Assembly (NCBI GenBank): GCA_030068075.1 | Contig: CM057826.1 | Location: 68,483,312-68,547,311, forward strand | Reading direction: 5' to 3' | Length of the DNA stretch: 64,000 bases | DNA from: Paguma larvata | Lineage: Eukaryota > Chordata > Mammalia > Carnivora > Viverridae | Shown: in pieces, positions 57,199 to 64,000 of the stretch | Layout: each line of letters starts with the position of its first letter | Numbering within the stretch: the stretch's first letter is position 1 | The notes under the pieces: model-generated | Seen by the model: the letters and a program-made list of their open reading frames with translations, nothing else | The model's database searches: none | Told to the model about the DNA's origin: nothing | Made by a program: the position numbers and the translations under genes

Positions 57199-59685
57199 TT
57201 TATTTGTATCAAAGATGTTTAGTCTGCTCTTCATGTTAGTGAAAATCTTCTTGAGTCTTTGTCCTGAGTCTTCTGCTTTAGTCTTCTACCAAACTGCCTT
57301 ACTAAAAGCTGATTTTAATTAAGAAATCCACATTAATTTGGAAATACGTTGATCATTAATTTAACAATCTAGTGTAAAGGTATCACCAAGAACTCTATCC
57401 TACATGTCAACCAAGTTTAAACAGATGACACTTTGTCTATAACAGGCATCTGCCATGACAATGGTCAGCTCTGTTTTTGCAGGAATAGGTCTAAGTAGAA
57501 TACTAGCTAATTGTTCTGTAGGTAAGTCTAGCTAGCTGAATAGTTTTAGGGACACAATCCAGTTGTTTATTTACTTGTACAACTTGATAACAATTAACTC
57601 ATCAGTTGTGTGAAATTCAACCAATGAATTAAAGATCTAAGTTTGCAGACAGCTGTGGCATGGTAGTTGTCCTTTCAAAAGAAAATACAAGTTGCTATGT
57701 AGTGTTAGCATGCTGCATGCATAACATATCATGATGCTATTATGGGGTTTGTGACATTTTACCTGACACCAGACACTTCAACAATGAGCAGGTATGAATC
57801 ATGCACATTTTCTTCCAGTGGGGCAATGCATACAATGCAACCAAATTCAAATGAGCACATTTTCAGAGTGTATCTGAATCTCTTCCTGGGGCTAAAATAG
57901 ACCTGCCACTGGTCTCTCCATTTCCTCTAGTAAGCTCTGGTATATTTTCTGGTGGAAAACAAAACAACAAATGCTATTCAGCAGAAAGATAAAAGCCCAA
58001 TCTATGTAAAGTGAGACAGAAGAAATGGAAACATAGCATGTGGATTTTGCATGCTGAGCCTCATAAAATGCAAGCGTGAATTTCCTCTCTTAGTGAGTGT
58101 GGTCCAACATTAAACGAAGCATGGGGCATGATTATGAGAGATAAGATCAGTAGTTGGAGAACATACAGCAAGCTGTTTTACCCACACTGAATATAATTTC
58201 ACTCCTCTGATCTATTAGGCCCTCTTGGTGCACATCTTTGTAGATTTTTGCTAGTTCTCAGGAATGCATTAAAAAAAAACCCTACAGGCTACAACTAAAA
58301 TTACTGAATATTTTTTAATGTCTCACATGTTGACAGTCCTGATTTTCGTTACAGAAGAAATAACTGTCGATAGTGCCATTTAAATCCCTACTCTTTAGAC
58401 TTGTGAATGCTAATGGCTGGGCTGTCGAACTTCAGCTTTTCCTGTAATCGTTATTCCTGGTTTCCTGTGGTGGATATGTATCGAACATAAGAAATTAGCT
58501 GCAGAGAGAATTAGAGGGTGTAAGTCTGAGTCATGTAAATGCCAAAAGCTTTTTGTGACATTTTTCAGACTTTAAAAATGGAAATATGTTATTTGCACAG
58601 TAGCTCCTGATGGAATATGACATACTGCAGCGATGTGGCGAGTTTAAGATTGGGCTGCAGGCCATTAGGAACCCTCTGTGTGAGAGCCTGGGGCCTCGGC
58701 AGAGGAATGGGAGTGAGCTACTTGGAAGAAGCATGGCATTTGCTGATGAGCCAAAGAATCCTCGTTAGATCAAGAACTGCTAATGAGAATTGAGAACTTG
58801 CTTGAACCTGTTATCATAAGTAAGGCTTAGGAATATAATTTTCAGCTTGATGTAACTTTTGTCTTTATTCCAGATGGTCTTACATCATCATCATTATATC
58901 AGCACATGAAAAAAAATCATAGGGCTAAGCACATACTTTACCTCTATATTTCAATTAAGTCTGAGCTCTTTAATTCAGTCAAAATAAGAAATCCCTTTCA
59001 GTAGATTCTGAACCTTTGTTGAGTCCTGAGATGCATAAAGGATGGGTATGAGAATGTACAGCAGAATTTTCTAGAGAAGGCAACAGAGGACTCCCATCTG
59101 TCACACTGTCCTTCACCTCTGGTCCCAACCCCTTTGAGCTCTAGAGAAAGCTAAAAGGGAGTCAGAAACATTCTCTGCTTTCACTTTTGGTTAGTGGGGT
59201 AGATCTTCTCAGAGGTTTGTTTCCACTTCAGAAGACAGTCTTGCAATCCAGGGAGCTCACACTTCTGGTAAACATGGGACTGTGGGGGCATATCTTTTTG
59301 TTTGTTTGTTTGGGGGATAACGTAACTAATCTTATGCTCATTTTGGTATTTTCCTGCAGGGTGTAAAGGACTATCGTGAGAAACAAGCTTCTCTGCTTTC
59401 TATTCTAGAAAATTCAGTGTTCAGTTTTTGAGAGATACAGAACCCAGGAAAAAAGACAGATGAAATTTAGAAGAGGACACAGATGACCAAGAAAGAATTT
59501 CTTAAGTGCATCTGGAAATATAGAATCAGTGAAAAAGACAAAACAAAGCAGGCGATAGGGTTCTTGACTGCTTTTCTTTCAACAATGTCTCCTGGGAAGC
59601 CTCTGCTGGACTTCTCAGTGCCCTCTATAAATGCAATTCTACTTTTCCTTCTAAATTCTCCACGATGCTCAATAATGTGATGAAA
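57199..59685. other. Repeat-poor stretch, no gene recognised
   Basis: About 2.5 kb without a recognised interspersed repeat. It holds an acceptor-like 'GGTATTTTCCTGCAG' ending at 59359, followed by a 23-codon open segment in phase 0 (GVKDYREKQA...) before a stop. The part 58540-58760 is less AT-rich and may be conserved noncoding DNA. Neither is proven. Confidence 0.4.
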
Positions 59686-59689
59686 CCTG

Positions 59690-60545
59690 TTCTCCCAAAG
59701 CAAAATCCTAGCTGTCACCCTTGACAATTTCCTCTTTATCGTCTCCCTCCAACTCATCAAGACATGTTAGTTTCATCGCAAATCTCAGTTCTCCTTGCTT
59801 TCTCCCCTCTGCTTCTTCTTGTTCTGACCCTTACTTTATTTCACCTATAGTAAACAGTTTTAACTGGTCTCTCAGCCTCCTGTCTTACCCCATTTCTCTA
59901 TCTTCACTGTTTACATAAATACTTTAATGTGTTTCTTCCTTCTCTAATGATGCCCAGACACCTTGCAAGTATGTACAAGCTGTGTAAAAAGAGTAGTTCA
60001 CTGCCTCCTGGGAACCTCAAAAACCTGCAATCATGTTCTTTTTCTCCCTTGCTCTGTTGAGTTTTCTATCTATTGTCCATGAAAAGAAGTCTATGTCAGC
60101 AGTCAAAGCTATTCAGAGTTTGGTCTTTCCTTCCCTCTTGCACATACTCATCATCCACCCTGTATTCCAGTGCCCGAGGACCAAACTGACAGTGTTATGG
60201 CTTCATGAATTGTCATTCATTTTCATAACTTCATAGTTTTTTACTCGGGTTCCTCTGCCTGAAATGCCTTTCCCCATTTGAAGGACCTAGTTATTCTTCA
60301 AATTCCCTGTTAAATGTTCTCTCTTCTCTACTTTCCTGACACTCTCAGGCCAAGTCAGGGGTTTCCTCCCTGTATACCTGCACACTTAGAAATATATTTA
60401 CTTCTTTCTATGTCTAGTTTGCCTGTGATATTACAAGCCCCTTCATGACAGCAAATTTGTTTTATTCATCTTTGGATTTCTAGCTTTTAGCTTTGTTCCC
60501 ACTGAACAAAACAAAACACAATGTTGAAATGAGTAAGCAAATGAA
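59690..60545 (+). mobile_element. L2 LINE 3' end, sense, diverged
   Basis: 'CCTAGCTGTCACCCTTGACAATTTCC', 'CAGTTCTCCTTGC', 'GTTCCTCTGCCTGAAATGCCTTTCCCC', 'CAAATTCCCTGTTAAATG' and 'ATTACAAGCCCCTTCATGACAGC' follow L2 order up to 'GTTGAAATGAGTAAGCAAATG'. The open frames inside (for example 59721-59918) are by-products. Confidence 0.65.
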
Positions 60546-61839
60546 TTGAAGATGTAGCTCCTAAATCTTTGTTTTTGCAACAATTTTCAAAAGAGGTGGA
60601 AATTTAACACATCGAATATCCTATACCTTGCCTGTACAGAATATGATCCAGGGAGCAGTAAATTCATAGAATGGGTGTGTGAGTCTTTCCTTGATCAGAA
60701 TCTCTACTCACTTTGAGGTTTACTCATCAATGCCATTTGAAGAAACATTGTTCTGCTAACAATGTGCTACTTTATTGAATTCTGTTAGAGAATTTCACTA
60801 CAGGTTTAATTATTGCTCACCTTGGTGTCAGGCTGCTTTCCCTTTATTAACTAATCATCCACTGGCCCAGTGGGGTTCCTGTAGCCTCCAGGCTTCTCAA
60901 GATATGTCAAATCAGATTATCTGCTCTTATTTTACATAGATAAAATTTAAGTTTTTTCCCAAACTCAGTGAAGAAACAGTCTCCCACTGCTTAATATATG
61001 CAAACTATACGAAGGCATGCATTTACATAACCTGAGCTGAGTTAGTCATTTGAGCTTTGTTAATTAGCTTTGGAAAGAAAGTTAGCTTAACCAGAGTGGT
61101 AAATAGATATATTTGATAAAATTTTTATTTTACCTTACAACACATAGAATTGTAGTGTTGTTACAATGATTTTTAAATACAAGTTATGGAGAAGAGATCA
61201 TGGACAAACCTTTGTATATGTTATCAAGACAACGTCATAGTTCAGAATTTATTTTTGCTTCAACAGCCCTCAGGAAGGAAGATTCTATGAACTGGTTTGG
61301 CCTTGAAGTAACAGTTATTTGTAAACTGTTTTTGTTGATTCTAAATCGATATACTGAGAATTACTTTTATAGGGCCTAGCTTTCTAAAAGGCTTTCATGT
61401 TGAAATCTTCTGAAACTTAAAAGTGAGGTATTCTGAAATATCATGAAGTGCCACATGACATTAAATATGTCAAAAGTATCTTTTGATTTTTAATCAGTTT
61501 GAAAATGAAAGTTCAGTGTTTTATGATTTTTTGGAGTATACTTGAGTCCCTCTAAGTTTATATTCTATGAAGCCTAGTCATTATGTGTTATAGATAATAA
61601 AACTAACACTTTCTTTTGTCTTGGGGTAGAAATTTTACATGCAGGCCCAGTATATAGTTAATAAAGTGTTAGATCTTTTCTGTTAAACATATATGATTAT
61701 TAAAACTCTTTATATAAATTAGATCAGGAAATCTAGAAGTTTCATAAAATTATGCACTCACATAAATGAAATGCAAATGTACAGTAGAATTTGTGATTTC
61801 TCTCCATTTCCAGATCTGACTGTATTTAAGAATAATTAA
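60546..61839. other. AT-rich single-copy stretch, no gene recognised
   Basis: No repeat family or exon is recognised. Confidence 0.45.
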
Positions 61840-61855
61840 AAATTTAATCCTTTAA

Positions 61856-62050
61856 GGGGTGCTTGGCTCCGACTTCAGCTCAGATCATGATCTCACAGTT
61901 CATGAGTTCGAGCCCCATGTTGGGCTCTGTGCTGACAGCTCAGAGCCTGGAGCCTGCTTTGGATTCTGACTCCCTCTCTCTCTTCCCCTGCAGCACTTGT
62001 GCATGCACTCTCTTTCTCTCTTTCTCTCAAGAGTAAACATTAAAAAAAAA
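61856..62050 (+). mobile_element. Felid CAN-SINE, sense, with 5' internal deletion
   Basis: The first bases 'GGGGTGCTTGG' are followed at once by 'CTCCGACTTCAGCTCAG', so the A-box segment ('GTGGCTCAGTCGGTTAAG') is missing while the true 5' end is kept. The B box 'GTTCGAGCC', the feliform body and the A tail are present. Imperfect target duplication 'AATTTAATCCTTTAAG' / 'AAATTAATCCATTAAG' flanks it. Confidence 0.95.
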
Positions 62051-62066
62051 AATTAATCCATTAAGT

Positions 62067-62422
62067 AACGGATAATCAGAAAATAGTTGCTTTTCCCCAT
62101 ATTTGTAGTAGCTATTACATATTTTCTGAACATTTTTGAGGTATCATGTTTACTTTCAAAAACAAAGACTAATTTATGTTAAATTACAGTTTTATAGCAA
62201 ACTAGTAGGGGAGGGCCAACCTAAGTAGAAAATACGACTGTGTTATAAATTCACTCTAATTTTATTGCTTCAATTTGTTATTTAGTTATCTTACAATTTA
62301 TAGTTTATAATACAGAACTTTTGAATGATGGTTGAATTCCCTTTTAGCTCTATGTCTGTATGTTTTGGGTTGGGTTATTTATTTGTATACATATGTATTT
62401 TAACATCTTTTTAATGAAGATC
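62067..62422. other. Unassigned spacer between two opposing SINEs
   Basis: AT-rich, no recognised element. Confidence 0.5.
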
Positions 62423-62437
62423 TGATTTCCTTTTCTT

Positions 62438-62656
62438 TTTTTTTAAATGTTTTTTTAACGTTTTTATTTATTTTTGAGAGACAGAGAGAGAGTCAGAGCA
62501 TGAGCATGGGAGGGGCAGAGAGAGGGGGCAGAATCTGAAGCAGGCTCCAGGCTCTGAGCTGTCAGCACAGAGCCCAACGTGGGGCTTGAACTCACAGTGA
62601 GATCATGACCTGAACCGAAGTCAGATGCTTAACCAACTGAGCCACCCAGGCGCCCC
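62438..62656 (-). mobile_element. Felid CAN-SINE, antisense, young, with 15-bp perfect TSD
   Basis: T-rich tail, GA-rich tract, 'CAGGCTCCAGGCTCTGAGCTGTCAGCACAGAGCC' body and the near-consensus head 'CAACTGAGCCACCCAGGCGCCCC'. The target duplication 'TGATTTCCTTTTCTT' is identical at 62423-62437 and 62657-62671. A short deletion has damaged the B-box region ('GAACTCACAGTGAG'). Confidence 0.97.
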
Positions 62657-62734
62657 TGATTTCCTTTTCTTAAGGTCTTGAATGAGTAGTTTTTTAAACA
62701 AATGTCCTGAGTTACACTCAGCTTTATTTAAAGA

Positions 62735-63066
62735 AGTCAGTCTTATTAAGATGTAATTTTATACAATGAAATATATATTTAAAATAAATTCTAGTGAAAG
62801 TTCATAGATAAGTACACACATCACTTCAGTCAAATTCTAGAATACTTCTATCATCCTATAAAGTTCACTACCACTCATTTGCAGCCACCGCCTCTGAACC
62901 TCAGACAACCAATAGTTTAATTTCCATGCCCTCTGATTAGTTTTCTTGTTTACTGCTGACTAGTATTTCATTGTATGAATGTACCATAATTTCTTCATCC
63001 ATTCAACTGCTCATGGACATTTGAGCTGTTTTATTATAAATAACCTGCTCTGAATTTTCAGGCACA
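62735..63066 (-). mobile_element. Old L1M 3' UTR, antisense
   Basis: 'TCTTATTAAGATGTAATTTTATACAATG', 'AATTCTAGAATACTTCTATCATCC', 'GACTAGTATTTCATTGTATGAATGTACCATAATTTCTTCATCCATTCAACTG' are antisense old-L1 blocks. A younger L1 begins directly after its right edge. Confidence 0.75.
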
Positions 63067-63068
63067 TG

Positions 63069-64000
63069 TCTTTTTTTTTTTTTTTTTTAGAATTGTCGAG
63101 TTATATAAATATATGCTTAAGTTTTTTAAGATTTTTATTTAAATTCTAGTCAGTTAACATACACTGTAATTTTAGTTTCATGAGTAGAATTTAGTGATTC
63201 ATCACTTACATATTACACCCACTGCTCATCCCAACAAGTACCCGCCTTAATGTCCATCTCCTATTTAGCTCATCACCCACCCACCTCCCCTCCAGCAACC
63301 TTCAATTTGTTCTCTACAGTTAAGAGTCTCTAATGGTTTGCTACCCTCTTTCTTTCTTTCCTTTCCCCTATGTTCATCTATTTTGTTTCTTAAATTCCAC
63401 ATATAAGTAAAATCATATGGTATTTGTCTTTCACTGATTGATTTATTTTGCTTAGCATAATATACTCTGGTTCCATCCATGTCACTGTAAATGGAGGATT
63501 TCATTCTTTTTGATGGCTGAGTAATATTCCATTGTGTACATATGCCACTTCTTTATCCTTTATTCATCAGTTGATGGACATTTGGGCTCTTTCCATAATT
63601 TGGCTATTGTTGATAGTGCTGCTAAAAAACATTGGGATGTATGTGCCCCTCTGAATCAGTATTTTTGTATTCTTTGGGTAAACAGTGCAATTTCTGGGTC
63701 GTAGGGTAATTCTACTTTTAATTTTTTGAGGAACCTCCATACTTTTATCCAGAGTGGCTACACCAATTTGCATTCTCGCCAACAGTGCAAAAGGGTTCCC
63801 CTTTCTGCACATCATCACCAAAATCTGTTGTTTCCTGTGTTGTTAATTTTAGTCATTCTGACAGGTGGAAGGTGGTATCTAATCGCAGTTTTAACTTGAA
63901 TTTCCCTGATGATGAGTGACATTGAACATCTTTTCATGTGTCTGTTGGCCATTTGGATGTCTTCACTGGAAATGTCTATTCATGTCTTCTGCACGATTAT
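63069..64000 (-). mobile_element. Carnivore L1 3' UTR and ORF2 end, antisense, runs off the window
   Basis: A T20 tract (63069-63088, the antisense poly-A) is followed by antisense 3' UTR ('AGTCAGTTAACATACACTGTAATTTTAGTTTC'), then ORF2 end blocks ('TTGCTTAGCATAATATACTCTGG', 'GAGTAATATTCCATTGTGTACATATG', 'GGAACCTCCATACTTTTATCCAGAGTGG', 'CCCTGATGATGAGTGACATTGAACATC'). ORF2 is broken into short frames (63265-63504, 63567-63821), so it is inactive. It belongs to the same subfamily as the mosaic at 17.4 kb, sharing the unusual 'GTAAACAGTGCAATTTCTGGGTC' wording. Its 5' limit lies beyond 64000. Confidence 0.92.

Noticed and set aside
1..64000. tRNA genes, snRNA copies, CRISPR arrays, bacterial operons
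   Set aside because: The tRNA-like sequences are SINE heads, no snRNA or Y-RNA signature was seen, and spaced direct repeats are absent; the tandem repeats are simple microsatellites.

Overview
This is a 64 kb piece of mammalian nuclear DNA with low GC and few CpGs. It comes almost certainly from a cat-like carnivore (Felidae/Feliformia). The main evidence is nine tRNA-Lys-derived CAN-SINEs. Several carry the feliform body 'CTCTGTGCTGACAGCTCAG', the tRNA-like head 'GGGGCGCCTGGGTGGCTCAG' and an A-rich tail following (AATAAA)-type repeats. Ancient mammalian repeats (MIR, L2, MER5/hAT, MaLR, HAL1, old L1M) and younger carnivore L1s fill much of the rest. I found no intact protein-coding gene, rRNA, tRNA gene or CRISPR array. 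Nearly all long open frames are repeat-derived or chance.

Layout. 1-5.2 kb: mostly single-copy. 5.2-9.75 kb: MIRs, two same-strand SINEs 140 bp apart, then a three-level nest in which a plus-strand L2 is split by an older antisense L1, itself split by a younger antisense L1 that still carries an open ORF2 C-terminus. 9.75-17.4 kb: unique sequence and several L2 copies, including an inverted L2 pair at 12.3-13.8 kb. 17.4-21.4 kb: a scrambled L1 mosaic and an old antisense L1 split by a solo gammaretrovirus-like LTR with a 41-base C run. 22-41 kb: scattered SINEs, MIRs, L2, a MER5-type hAT element, old LTR-like and L1 pieces, and microsatellites. 41.5-47 kb: old L1s, a HAL1 half-LINE and an inverted L1 arrangement. 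47-62 kb: the most repeat-poor part, holding tandem duplications, microsatellites and the best candidate exon (54299-54405). 62-64 kb: an inverted SINE pair and antisense L1 running off the window edge.

Interpretation. The window looks like a large intron or an intergenic region. Most L1 segments lie antisense to the + strand, and the best exon-like segments are on the + strand. This would fit a host transcript running left to right, but it is inference. Repeat family names rest on remembered consensus features, and boundaries of old elements are approximate (tens of bases). A RepeatMasker run with carnivore libraries and a multi-species alignment would settle most calls.
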